Source: Procambarus clarkii (lineage: Eukaryota; Arthropoda; Malacostraca; Decapoda; Cambaridae). Taken from it: a DNA stretch of 64,000 nt. The translations under genes and the position numbers were made by a program. This document shows positions 39,189 to 49,732 of this stretch, in pieces (position 1 is the stretch's first letter; each line of letters starts with the position of its first letter). The stretch covers positions 47,042,232 to 47,106,231 of the forward strand of contig NC_091154.1 in the NCBI RefSeq assembly GCF_040958095.1, written 5' to 3'. Below the pieces are notes generated by a model. That model searched no databases. It was given only the letters and a program-made list of their open reading frames with translations, and had not been told where the DNA came from.

Positions 39189-39721
39189 GGGGTGAGGAGT
39201 GTGGACTGAGGTGGGGTGGGGTGAGGGTAGGGTGGGGTGAGGTGAGGGTTGGGTGGGGTGAGGTGAGGGTTGGGTAGGGAGGGGTGAGGGTAGGGTGGGG
39301 TGAGGTGAGGGTAGGGTAGGGAGGGTAGGGTGGGGTGAGGTGAGGGTTGGGTAGGGAGGGTAGGGAGGGTAGGGTGGGGTGAGGTGAGGGTAGGGTAGGG
39401 AGGGAAGGGAGGGTAGGGTGAGGTGGGGTGGGGTGAGGTGAGGGTTGGGTGGGGTGAGGTGAGGGTGGGGTAGGGAGGGGTGAGGGAAGGGTAGAGAGGG
39501 GTGAGGGTAGGGTAGGGAGCGTAGGGTAGGGAGGGTAGGGTGGGGTGAGGTGAGGGTAGGGTGGGGTCAGGTGAGGGTAGGGTAGGGAGGGGTGAGGGAA
39601 GGGTGGAGAGGGGTGAGGGTAGGGTAGGGAGCGTAGGGTAGGGAGGGTAGGGTGGGGTCAGGTGAGGGGAGGGTAGGGTGGGGTGAGGCTAGGGCAGGGT
39701 AGGGTGGGGTGAGGTGAGGGT
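39189..39721. repeat. G-rich degenerate minisatellite (GGGTAGGG/GGGGTGAGG)
   Basis: About 530 bp are built from GGGTAGGGTGGGGTGAGG-like words with almost no C on the plus strand. Runs of three or four G are spaced by 1-3 nt throughout, so G-quadruplex formation on the plus strand is plausible. There is no fixed long period. Confidence 0.85.
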
Positions 39722-40699
39722 ATGAGGAAGCTCATGGGTTTGATCTAAAATTACATATATTCATTAACTAGTGGAAACATCTACCTGCTGCTGCCCCTGG
39801 GTGAGTACAACTAGGTGAGCACAACTAGCTGGTGAGTACAACTAGGTGAGTGCAACTAGGTGGGCACACCGCACATTCTCATGTGCGAGCCCCCACCTCC
39901 CACAACCCCTCCCACCCCCCATCCCATTCATGCAAGTCAATCACACCCCATAGAAGCCCGGTAAAGCCCAAAACACCTCCATATACTACTTACCATCAGA
40001 CTGACAAGTCTATGTGCATGTGTAACCCCGCCAAACACACACCGAAACTACGACGTTGGTACAACGTTCGAACAAGTTTTAACACCTCCTAACCAGTTAT
40101 AACAACCAATATAGAAAGTTGTAACAACGTTCTAATACGTCATAAACACGTTAAGCCAAGATGTAACCACTTTATTACAAGTTGTAACAAGCGGAAAATA
40201 GAGACAGTTTCGGTTTGTGTTTCCAGGGTATACCCAATAAATGCTGTGATCTGTTGGAGGGTTGACCTAGGGAAGTCCTTGTCAGACCTCCTTTGGTTAG
40301 TGTAATAACAGCCGACCCTGTGTGAGAGGGGCGGTCGTGCACAATGGACATCACCCGGTAATTAAGTGTCCAAGGTGTGCACACCGTCCATGGTCATGCA
40401 CCAGACTTCCTGTTTCCCACACCTCCCCCTAACCTAACCTTCCACACACCGCAGCCTGTCTCCTAGGTTTGGTGATGCCATGTGGTGCTAGCAAGCTTAA
40501 CTCTAGAAGGCCTATGTTCAGATCTAGAGGCCTATGCTTAACACCTATATAACTCTACGCCCCCATTACTTACACTTTCAACGTACACTTTAACACACAC
40601 ACACACCGGCACACATGCTACACACCTGCTGCACACCTGTTACACATACACTCCTTATCCTCACATCCCATTTTCAGCACTGACAACCACAGAACGTCC
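39722..40699. other. Unclassified DNA inside the inverted pair
   Basis: No gene is recognised. At 39798-39870 there are four imperfect copies of GTGAGTACAACTAG, a motif also present at the end of the LINE fragment near 45350. At 40060-40190 there are several GTTGTAACAA-like words in both orientations. At 40590-40660 a CA-rich stretch with ACACACAC occurs. Confidence 0.45.
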
Positions 40700-40905
40700 T
40701 TGGAGACTAGGCCCGGGCGAGCAGGGGGGGGAGGGAGGGTGGCTCACGCACCCCTTCAGACTATGACCGGCTGCGATTCCTGGGCAGGTGGCCACAGCTA
40801 GCTCACCTGCCCAGGTGGCCACAGCTGGCTCACCTGCTTAGGTGGCCACAGCTGGCTCACCTGCCCAGGTGGCGCGGACGGTTCTAGTCTCAATTAACGC
40901 TACTC
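40700..40905 (-). repeat. Right arm of the inverted repeat pair
   Basis: Read on the minus strand it shows AATTGAGACTAGAACCGTCC, about four units of the 27-bp type (CCACCTGGGCAGGTGAGC and CAGCTGTGG), then AGGAATCGCAGCCGGTCATA and GGGCCTAGTC. The order matches the left arm at 38628-39062, with fewer repeat units and scattered substitutions. The inner gap between arms is about 1.64 kb. Confidence 0.85.
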
Positions 40906-41047
40906 GTGAGGGGTGGTGGAAAGGTCGGGTGGGGGAAGTCTCTCAGTCATAACACAAAGAAACGAAGAGGCAGACACGGCTCAAGTCAGGGAAGTTCCCC
41001 CTTAATTCGTCAGGGGAATCATGTAATAGATGTATGTTTCAGCATAA
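40906..41047. other. Short unclassified spacer before the 22-bp satellite
   Basis: No recognisable content. Confidence 0.4.
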
Positions 41048-44000
41048 GTGCCCCAGATGGAGCTCCAGGGTGCCCCAGACATGGTTAGCTGCCCCAAACG
41101 AACATCCAGGGAGCCCCAGAGATGGTTAGCTGCCCCAGACGGAGCTCCAGGGTGCCCCAGAGATGGTTGGCTGCCCCAGACGGAGCTCCAGGGTGCCCCA
41201 GAGATGGTTGGCTGCCCCAGACGGAGCTCCAGGGTGCCCCAGAGATGGTTAGCTGCCCCAAACGGACATCCAGGGTGTTCCAGATATGATTAGCTGCCCC
41301 AGACGGAGCTCCAGGGTGCCCCAGAGATGGTTGGGTTCCCCAAACGGATCTCCAGGGTGCTCCAGAGATGGTTGACTGCGCCAGACGGAGCTCCAGGGTG
41401 CCCCATAGATGGTTGGCTGCCCCAGACGGAGTTCCAGGGTGCCCTAGACGGAACTCCAGGGTGCCCTGGACGGAGCTCCAGGGTGCCCCGGACGGAGCTC
41501 CAGGGTGCCCCAGATGGAGCTCCAGGGTGCCCCAGACATAGCTCCAGACTGCCCCAGATGGAGCTCCAGGGTGCCCCAGAGATGGTTGGCTTCCCAAACG
41601 GAGCTCCAGGGTGCTCCAGAGATGGCTGGCTGCCCCAGACGGAGCTCCAAGGTGCCCCAGAGATGGTTGGGTTCCCCAAACGGAGCTCCAGGGAGCCCCA
41701 GAGATGGTTAGCTGCCCCAGACGGAGCTCCAGGGTGCCCCAGAGATGGTTGGCTGCCCCAGACGGAGCTCCAGGGTGCCCCAGAGATGGTTGGCTGCCCC
41801 AGACGGAGCTCCAGGGTGCCCCAGAGATGGTTAGCTGCCCCAAACGGACATGAGTTCCACAGTGCCCCAGACGAAGGTCCAGGGTGCCCCAGACGAAGGT
41901 CCAGGGTGCCCCAGACGAAGGTCCAGGGTGCCCCAGACGAAGGTCCAGGGTGCCCCAGACGAAGGTCCAGGGTGCCCCAGACGAAGGTCCAGGGTGCCCT
42001 AGACGAAGGTCCAGGGTGCCCCAGACGAAGGTCCAGGGTGCCCCAGACGAAGGTCCAGGGTGCCCCAGACGGAGCTCCGGGTGCCCCAGACGGAGCTCCA
42101 GGGTGCCCCAGACGGAGGTCCAGGGTGCTCCAGGGTGCCCCAGACGGAGGTCCAGGGTGCCCCAGACGGAGCTCCGGGTGCCCCAGACGGAGCTCCAGGG
42201 TGCCCCAGACGGAGCTCCGGGTGCCCCAGACGGAGCTCCGGGTGCCCCAGACGGAGCTCCAGGGTGCCCCAGACGGAGCTCCAGGGTGCCCCAGACGGAG
42301 CTCCAGGGTGCCCCAGACGGAGCTCCAGGGTGCCCCAGACGGAGCTCCAGGGTGCCCCAGACGGAGCTCCAGGGTGCCCCAGACGAAGGTCCAGGGTGCC
42401 CCAGACGGAGCTCCGGGTGCCCCAGACGGAGCTCCAGGGTGCCCCTGACGGAGCTCCGGGTGCCCCAGACGGAGTTCCAGGGTGCCCCAGACGGAGCTCC
42501 AGGGTGCCCCAGACGGAGCTCCAGGGTGCCCCAGACGGAGCTCCAGGGTGCCCCAGACGGAGCTCCAGGGTGCCCCAGACGGAGGTCCAGGGTGCCCCAG
42601 ACGGAGGTCCAGGGTGCCCCAGATGGAGCTCCAGGGTGCCCCAGACGGAGCTCCAGGGTGCCCCAGACGGAGCTCCAGGGTGCCCCAGACGGAGCTCCAG
42701 GGTGCCCCAGACGGAGCTCCAGGGTGCCCCAGACGGAGGTCCAGGGTGCCCCAGATGGAGCTCCAGGGTGCCCCAGACGGAGCTCCAGGGTGCCCCAGAC
42801 GGAGCTCCGGGTGCCCCAGACGGAGCTCCAGGGTGCCCCAGACGGAGGTCCAGGGTGCCCCAGACGGAGGTCCAGGGTGCCCCAGACGGAGCTCCGGGTG
42901 CCCCAGACGGAGCTCCAGGGTGCCCCTGACGGAGCTCCGGGTGCCCCAGACGGAGTTCCAGGGTGCCCCAGGGTGCCCCAGACGGAGCTCCAGGGTGCTC
43001 CAGACGGAGGTCCAGGGTGCCCCAGACGGAGGTCCAGGGTGCCCCAGATGGAGCTCCAGGGTGCTCCAGACGGAGCTCCAGGGTGCCCAAGATGGAGCTC
43101 CAGGGTGCTCCAGACGGAGCTCCAGGGTGCTCCAGACGGAGCTCCAGGGTGCCCCAGATGGAGCTCCAGGGTGCCCCAGATGGAGCTCCAGGGTGCCCAA
43201 GATGGAGCTCCAGGGTGCTCCAGACGGAGCTCCAGGGTGCTCCAGACGGAGCTCCAGGGTGCCCCAGACGGAGCTCCAGGGTGCTGCAGATAGAGCTCCA
43301 GGGTGCTGCAGATAGAGCTCCAGGGTGCTCCAGACGGAGCTCCAGGGTGCTCCAGACGGAGCTCCAGGGTGCCCCAGACGGAGCTCCAGGGTGCTGCAGA
43401 TAGAGCTCCAGGGTGCTGCAGATAGAGCTCCAGGGTGCTCCAGACGGAGCTCCAGGGTGCTCCAGACGGAGCTCCAGGGTGCCCCAGATGGAGCTCCAGG
43501 GTGCCCAAGATGGAGCTCCAGGGTGCTCCAGACGGAGCTCCAGGGTGCTCCAGACGGAGCTCCAGGGTGCTGCAGATAGAGCTCCAGGGTGCTGCAGATA
43601 GAGCTCCAGGGTGCTGCAGATAGAGCTCCAGGGTGCTGCAGATAGAGCTCCAGGGTGCTCCAGGGTGCTCCAGACGGAGCTCCAGGGTGCCCCAGATGGA
43701 GCCCCAGGGTGCCCCAGATGGAGCCCCAGGGTGCCCCAGATGGAGCCCCAGGGTGCCCCAGACGGAGCCCCAGATGGAGCCCCAGGGTGCCCCAGACGGA
43801 GCCCCAGGGTGCCCCAGATGGAGCCCCAGGGTGCCCCAGACGGAGCCCCAGGGTGCCCCAGACGGAGCCCCAGGGTGCCCCAGACGGAGCCCCAGGGTGC
43901 CCCAGACGGGGCCCCAGGGTGCCCCAGATGGAGCTCCAGGGTGCCCCAGACGGAGCCCCAGGGTGCCCCAGACGGAGCCCCAGGGTGCCCCAGACGGAGC

Positions 44001-44651
44001 CCCAGGGTGCCCCAGACGGAGCCCCAGGGTGCCCCAGACGGAGCCCCAGGGTGCCCCAGACGGAGCCCCAGGGTGCCCCAGACGGGGCTCCAGGGTGCCC
44101 CAGACGGGGCCCCAGGGTGCCCCAGACGGAGCCCCAGGGTGCCCCAGATGGAGCTCCAGGGTGCCCCAGACGGAGCCCCAGGGTGCCCCAGACGGAGCTC
44201 CAGGGTGCCCCAGACGGGGCCCCAGGGTGCCCCAGACGGAGCCCCAGGGTGCCCCAGACGGAGCCCCAGGGTGCCCCAGACGGAGCCCCAGGGTGCCCCA
44301 GACGGAGCCCCAGGGTGCCCCAGATGGAGCCCCAGGGTGCCCCAGGGTGCCCCAGACGGAGCCCCAGGGTGCCCCAGATGGAGCCCCAGGGAGCCCCAGG
44401 GTGCCCCAGACGGAGCCCCAGGGTGCCCCAGACGGAGCCCCAGGGTGCCCCAGATGGAGCCCCAGGGTGCCCCAGGGTGCCCCAGACGGAGCCCCAGGGT
44501 GCCCCAGATGGAGCCCCAGGGTGCCCCAGGGTGCCCCAGACGGAGCCCCAGGGAGCCCCAGGGTGCCCCAGATGGAGCCCCAGGGTGCCCCAGACGGAGC
44601 CCCAGGGTGCCCCAGACGGAGCCCCAGGGTGCCCCAGACGGAGCCCCAGGG
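41048..44651. repeat. 22-bp/41-bp satellite with four ordered subdomains
   Basis: The basic unit is 22 bp, GGAGCTCCAGGGTGCCCCAG plus AC. From 41048 to about 41865 it is combined with a 19-bp partner (GAGATGGTTGGCTGCCCCA), giving a 41-bp unit. 41866-42066 is mostly GACGAAGGTCC units. 42067-43690 is mostly GGAGCTCC, with CTCCAGAC and CTGCAGATA variants towards the right. 43691-44651 is GGAGCCCC. The unit lacks stop codons in most frames, giving minus-strand frames of up to 1194 residues and several plus-strand ones. They mirror each other on both strands and have no start context, domain or non-repeat part, so they are not annotated as genes. Confidence 0.95.
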
Positions 44652-44899
44652 CTTAATATCATCAAGCAATAAAGAGGTTTAAGAAAGAGAAAAATAATAT
44701 TGAGATGTCAAAGGTTGTGGATATTTTACCTTTCAAGTACAATGTTTTTATGGATTTTGGGGTGAAATTTGAGAAATAAAAAGTTGACGTAAAAAAGGTA
44801 AGGAACCTTCTGGAGGATTCCTCTGGGGCCCAGTAATATATGTATTGAAAGATAAGTAAACGATGAGTAATGTATTCAACATTTACAGAGAAAATGAGA
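44652..44899. other. AT-rich unclassified DNA
   Basis: No gene or repeat is recognised. Confidence 0.4.
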
Positions 44900-45365
44900 T
44901 TGAGATTGATTTATTTTCAGCTGTATGTCACGCGTATGACCCCTGCTCTTATTGACAAACACAAAACAACAAGATTAAGAGGTATGCTATCAGACTGGTC
45001 CCAGAACTGAGAGGTATGAGCTACGAGGAAAGGCTGAGGGAGCTAAACCACACGTCCTTGGAAGACAGAAGAGTAAGGGTGACATGATAACCACTAGTGG
45101 AACACAAACAAGGGGGCACAGGTGGAAACTTAGTACCCAGATGAGCCACAGAGACATTAGAAAGAATTGTTTCTGTCATAGTAGTTAACAAATGGAATGC
45201 ATTAGGCAGTGATGTGGTGGAGGCTGACTCCATACACAGTTTCAAATGTAGATATGATAGAGCCCAGAAGGCTCAGGAATCTGTACACCAGTTGATTGAC
45301 AGTTGAGAGGCGGGACCAAAGGGCCAAAGCTCAACCCGCGCAAGCACAACTAGGTAAGTACCTGC
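44900..45365 (+). mobile_element. LINE 3' fragment (Jockey/CR1-type), degenerate
   Basis: On the plus strand, from 44976, a frame reads IRLVPELRGMSYEERLRELN, the same thumb motif as LINE C (RLVPGLRGM). It then hits stops after EDRRVRVT, and the C-terminal end resumes with VVNKWNALGSDVVEAD and SFKCRYDRAQKAQESVHQL before a stop. A tail with GCACAACTAGGTAAGTACC follows. The middle is internally deleted or shifted, so this is a dead remnant. Confidence 0.75.
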
Positions 45366-46093
45366 ACTCTATATTCCTCGTAATGCTTGACAAAGCCTTA
45401 AAGAAAGCCTTAAAGAAAGCTTTAAAAAATGGGATCTTTTAAGTACTAAGACCTAAGTACACAGTCTTCTTAAGACCCTCAACTAATGTGACAATACAAT
45501 TTCATTTCGCAACTACGTCATCCGCCTTAAGATCTTTCTGCAGCAATAATTGTGAGGTCTTCATAGCAGAAAACAGCTCCACCAACTCCCACATTGTACT
45601 CGTCTAGCTCTTTGATAAACCAAGAGCACTAGCACCCCCCCCCCCCTCAGCACAGTTGGGAACCTGGTTGTAAGCCGATGGGTGGGTCGTGTTTCAGGGA
45701 AAACTATAGCAGGGTAAGGCTTACTTACCATGAGCTATGTGTAGGGAAAGATATCGGAATTTAATAGCACGATTAGGAAGTCATCTGGTCCTGTGACCAC
45801 TTGTATAATAACAAAATAAACTTACGATAGAGGTGCGAGGAATCTGGTGTCCTCGTTCACAGCCCGTTCTTATCTTCGTAGCGTGAGGCACCTCCTCGAC
45901 TTGAAGCAACTGAGCGATAACCGCGCGCGCTCGTCCTTATATGTGGCGGCGCTAAGGCCATCTGCCGGGTGCTACTCTTACTACAGAGCCGCTCTGCTGC
46001 CCTCTGTTGGCCGCCTTCCCAAACTCTGCTGGGTGATATTATGCCCTTAATCCCCTCTCAGCATTAAGCTGAGCAATATTCGGCTCTCAGCAT
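45366..46093. other. Unclassified DNA left of the nested LTR sequences
   Basis: No gene is recognised. There is a short AAAGAAAGCCTT repetition at 45395-45425 and a C run at 45637-45649. The small frame at 45847-46050 shows no motif. Confidence 0.4.
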
Positions 46094-46690
46094 TGTAACG
46101 TACGATTATGTTACATTGTTGGATACATTAGATCAAGTGTTTAGTGGGTTTCATATTTATTTAGTAGTCTTGATTACAGTAGTCAGTTGTTTGCAGTGTC
46201 GTAGACGTTGAGACAGAGCTTGGAGCAGAGCAGAGAGCTGAGTGAAGCTGGAATCATGGAGCTCTATGCGGGAGAGCGTGGCGGCTCGATAGGGAATCGT
46301 GAGTGTCTAAACTCGATGGGAGCAAGAGCGTTGTGGAGCAAGAGCGTTGTAGCTCAATGCGGTCCTAGTCTGCTGTCTGCTCTGTATCGAAGCTGTAGTG
46401 TCTTGGGCTCGATTATAATTGCATACGCCGAGTGCTACATTCTTGAGGTTGAAGAGGTGTGGTTACTCCGAAGTCTCTATTGTAGTTCACTGAATCACTG
46501 TGGAAATTGTACTGTTGGCTATTCACATATCGCTTGCTTATATTTGGTGACTACACTTCAGCTTCCTCCAACAGGATGGTAGAATGTTACCTGTAATTAG
46601 GGAAAGAATTTGAGTAGTCATAATTAGTGCTAATTACTTTGTCATTAAGATATTTGAGAGACTGGAGCGAGTATAAGCTTACTCGCTACA
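46094..46690 (-). repeat. Candidate LTR of an older minus-strand retroelement
   Basis: Read on the minus strand, this 597-bp stretch starts TGTAGCGAGTAAGC and ends CGTACGTTACA, giving TGTA...TACA ends. The bases just before its start on that strand, CCTGGCAGGGGGAGTCC, look like a polypurine tract, which is where a 3' LTR begins. An AATAAAT lies about 60 nt before its 3' end. A matching second LTR was not found in the window, so this is a structural inference. Confidence 0.35.
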
Positions 46691-46738
46691 GGACTCCCCC
46701 TGCCAGGGAATGAAAGAAAAACAATACAATAAAAGTAT

Positions 46739-46743
46739 GAGGC
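46739..46743. other. Left target-site duplication of the BEL/Pao element
   Basis: GAGGC immediately precedes the 5' LTR and recurs immediately after the 3' LTR at 56242-56246. A 5-bp duplication is usual for BEL/Pao integrases. Confidence 0.85.
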
Positions 46744-48461
46744 TGTGGGAAATTTTTACCCACCATATCTAATAATCATCTAAGAAATGTATAATTTCTA
46801 TATCATATCTAAATCATATCAAATCATATCTAAATCATATCAAAATCATATCTAAATCGTATCAAAATCATATTAGAATCATGAAAAATTCATTATATAG
46901 CTTGATCCTGGATGACAATGGCACCATGAACACGTACGCAACAGGGGCCCTTTTGATGCCTACGTGACTTTGTACATGATTTCTCAAGGATCCAGAAGCT
47001 TCTAGAAGGACTTCTTAATTAAAAAACTATTGGAACATTGATTCAACATCCGGTAGGATTAAAAATCGAATCCTTAATAAGAATCAGTGGTACTTTCAAA
47101 TACTACTTATAATCTTTAAATCTTATATCTAATTATATTATAATCACATCTTATCTTAATCATAAGTCTAGACTGTAAAAATAATCGATCAATATTCATA
47201 GAAGGCTACCGTGCTCAGAGAGCATGGCAGGGCGATGGGGGGAGTGAAGCGCCCACCAACAAAGCCCAGCGGCACTCCGCGTTTGTTTACAAATGAGTGA
47301 ACAAGTGACTGATCCTTAGCGAACATTACCAGCTCAAGGACACCTTATCTAACATTTTTATCGCCAGTGAATACTCTCTAGAACTGGGGGAGTACCTGGA
47401 CAATATCTACAAGGAAAATCCTAGAACATTCATAAAATAGAGTGTATAGTGGAGATCAGTGACACGGTTTCCTCCACCTTCATTCATAAACTTTTATCTC
47501 GAATCATTCTTCTGCAACTGCAGGATAATCACGTAGCAACGCTACCAGATCATCATACAGCAACGCTGTAGCAAAATATCGTGCCTAAACTCAACAAGAG
47601 AGAGTTAATCAGTCTGGCAAACTTGTCAGACAGGCACCCCGACTGGCAGAGAAGTATATTGAGGGTTATTTGGTGTATGATTGGCCAATTGTATGCTTGT
47701 GTAGCTTTAATATCCTATAAATCTGTCTGTTGGTTAAAAAGCGAGGCTAAGCCTCACATTTCAGTAAGTTTATTAAAATTGTAGTGTAGCTGTGAATCTT
47801 ATCCAAGCACTGAACCTCATGAGTGTCCATTCTGTCAGAAAAGTATTCAGCCTCAATAAGTAAAAACCTCACAAGTGTCCATAGTTGGAAAAGATTCAGT
47901 CAAGCTAACTGTATAAAGTGAATATGTCTGCATATATATTTGAATATATAAATTAAGTTATCAATAGCTTGCTTAGTTATTTATAAGTTATCATATAAGT
48001 TCATTTAATTGAATATAATTTCTAGTACTAAGTTAATAGTATTAAGACTACATTTAAGGTCAGTTATTATACTTTTACAATTTAATTTGTTGTTTATAGT
48101 ATAAGAATCTATTGGCTGTTAAGTTATGGTACTAGGTTAGACTATGTATGTTTAAATCCCTGATTTAAACAGAGCCAGTGTTCAGTCAGATAACTGAATT
48201 TATCAAATCTTATCCTTGTATAAAATACAAGCTGATGTGAGATCCCTGTCTACAGGTGGACTGGAACTTCTATCAACAAGTCATTCACCCCACCTGTCCC
48301 TTACAGCCCACAATCTGTCATTAGGAAAAGAGGATCTAGGATTTACAACCCTAGCTAGAGATTTTAGTTGAATTAATTTGCAGACAGTAATTTTTTAATT
48401 TAGTTCAGTACAAGTCCCTGGTAGTCTCCTCTTATATCAATCCCAGCAGGTTTTTCCCACA
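46744..48461 (+). repeat. 5' LTR of the BEL/Pao element
   Basis: It begins TGTGGGAAATTTTTACCC and ends CAGGTTTTTCCCACA, and matches 54524-56241 at a constant offset of 7780 bp. Near its start (about 46795-46880) is a run of AAATCATATC words. TATAAA words at 47912-47918 and 48219-48225 are candidate promoter elements. A 67-codon non-ATG frame at 47581 occurs in both LTRs but shows no known motif. Confidence 0.93.
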
Positions 48462-48555
48462 TTAATGGTCCTTCGAACCGGATATTAATGGTCCTTCGAA
48501 CCTAGATAATAATGGTCCTTTGTACCTAGATATTTATGATCATTCGTTTACCGAA
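48462..48555 (+). promoter_or_regulatory. Primer-binding-like site, repeated three to four times
   Basis: Directly after the 5' LTR comes TTAATGGTCCTTCGAACCGG. TGG matches the complement of a tRNA CCA end and TTCGAA resembles a T-arm word. The word then recurs at a spacing of about 23 nt as TGGTCCTTCGAACCTAGAT, TGGTCCTTTGTACCTAGAT and the weaker ATGATCATTCGTTTACC. The first copy, adjacent to the LTR, is the likely primer-binding site; the tRNA was not identified. Confidence 0.6.
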
Positions 48556-49732
48556 TATTTCAGTGCCAAATAGATAAGAAACTTCTTGATTTTGCATTGG
48601 AATAATTCTTACATATTCTAGCCTAGCCTAGCTATCAGCCAATGTTTATCATAGCTATATATCTAAGTAAGCAAATAGTTTGCAGTGGCTTAAGCCACCA
48701 TATCCATTAACTAGTAAGCATTCATAACAAACTGATATTGTTTTGTGTTAAGAAACCACAGTACTTAATTATATCAGTGTCACAGACACAACTGCATCTT
48801 AATCATAAATATCAATTATCTACCTCATTGTGGTAACATTACATATATATTTAAGTGTATTATCTAGCATTATCTCTAATCTACTGATTTTCAGAGCTGC
48901 TCATTACATAATATTCTTTAAAAAAGTGTTATCATCACTATAAGAGCATTTCATTACAATATATCTATAATCAACTATATCATACCCTATATTACAGGTA
49001 AAACCAGTAGACATTCTACTGTATTTTATCTAACTATTATTATGGTAACAGATTTTGTAATAACTTTGCAAAAATAGTGCCATTTACTATTTTTAAAAAA
49101 TTATTACAAGATTTACCAACTTGGTGCATTCGTGCATTCGGGTCACAAATCAAATTATTACAGTACTTTTGATAATTGAACACCTGCTACAACCAGATTC
49201 CAGGGAGGAAATGAAGGACGATCTTTGGAATCATTACCTAAGTAGACAGGAAAGCTCATTTATCAAAATACATTAACATCATACATATTTATCAGAAAAA
49301 AGAGAAAAATCTCGGAATCTCCGAAACTCGGAAAAGGTCAAAATGACTAACAGCATTCCACCTGCAGCTGAAACAGAAAAGAAAAGGACACAAAGTGTCT
49401 AAAAAATCACTTGAATCTACAGCCTACAGACCATTTAAATCAGGTGATAGACAAATGTCATCATCACTTGGCTACAATAGTCTACAATTGGGGATTAAGA
49501 CCAATCTTAATCTCACAACACAATCTGAAAGGCTAACAGCCCATTGACAATGTCAATACAAATATTATCATCCATCTAAGATAACTATCTTAATCCAAGA
49601 ATATAGTCTTGATCACCTAATCTCATGCTTTCACTGGAGTGAAAGCAGCCTCAGAAAATCTGAAGTTAATCAAGCATCTCAAAGAGACTTACTTAATAGA
49701 AAAGGCAAAGCCGAGAAAAAAGAAAAAGCAAA
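48556..49732 (+). other. Long AT-rich leader of the BEL/Pao element, possible gag remnant
   Basis: About 1.2 kb between the primer-binding region and the gag-protease frame lacks a long open frame. An ATG near 49344 opens a short frame beginning MTNSIPPAAETEKK that stops after 19 codons, and other frames nearby look coding-like in composition (Lys/Ser-rich) but are interrupted. This is where BEL elements normally encode the N-terminal gag domain, so it may be a decayed or deleted gag. Confidence 0.45.

Noticed and set aside
41085-44669. A 1194-codon minus-strand frame and several long plus-strand frames
   Set aside because: They are translations of a 22-bp satellite lacking stops; frames exist on both strands, lack any non-repeat domain and drift between phases.
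47581-47784. A 67-codon frame present in both LTRs
   Set aside because: It has no ATG (starts at GTG after a nearby TAG) and no known motif; presence in both copies only reflects LTR identity.
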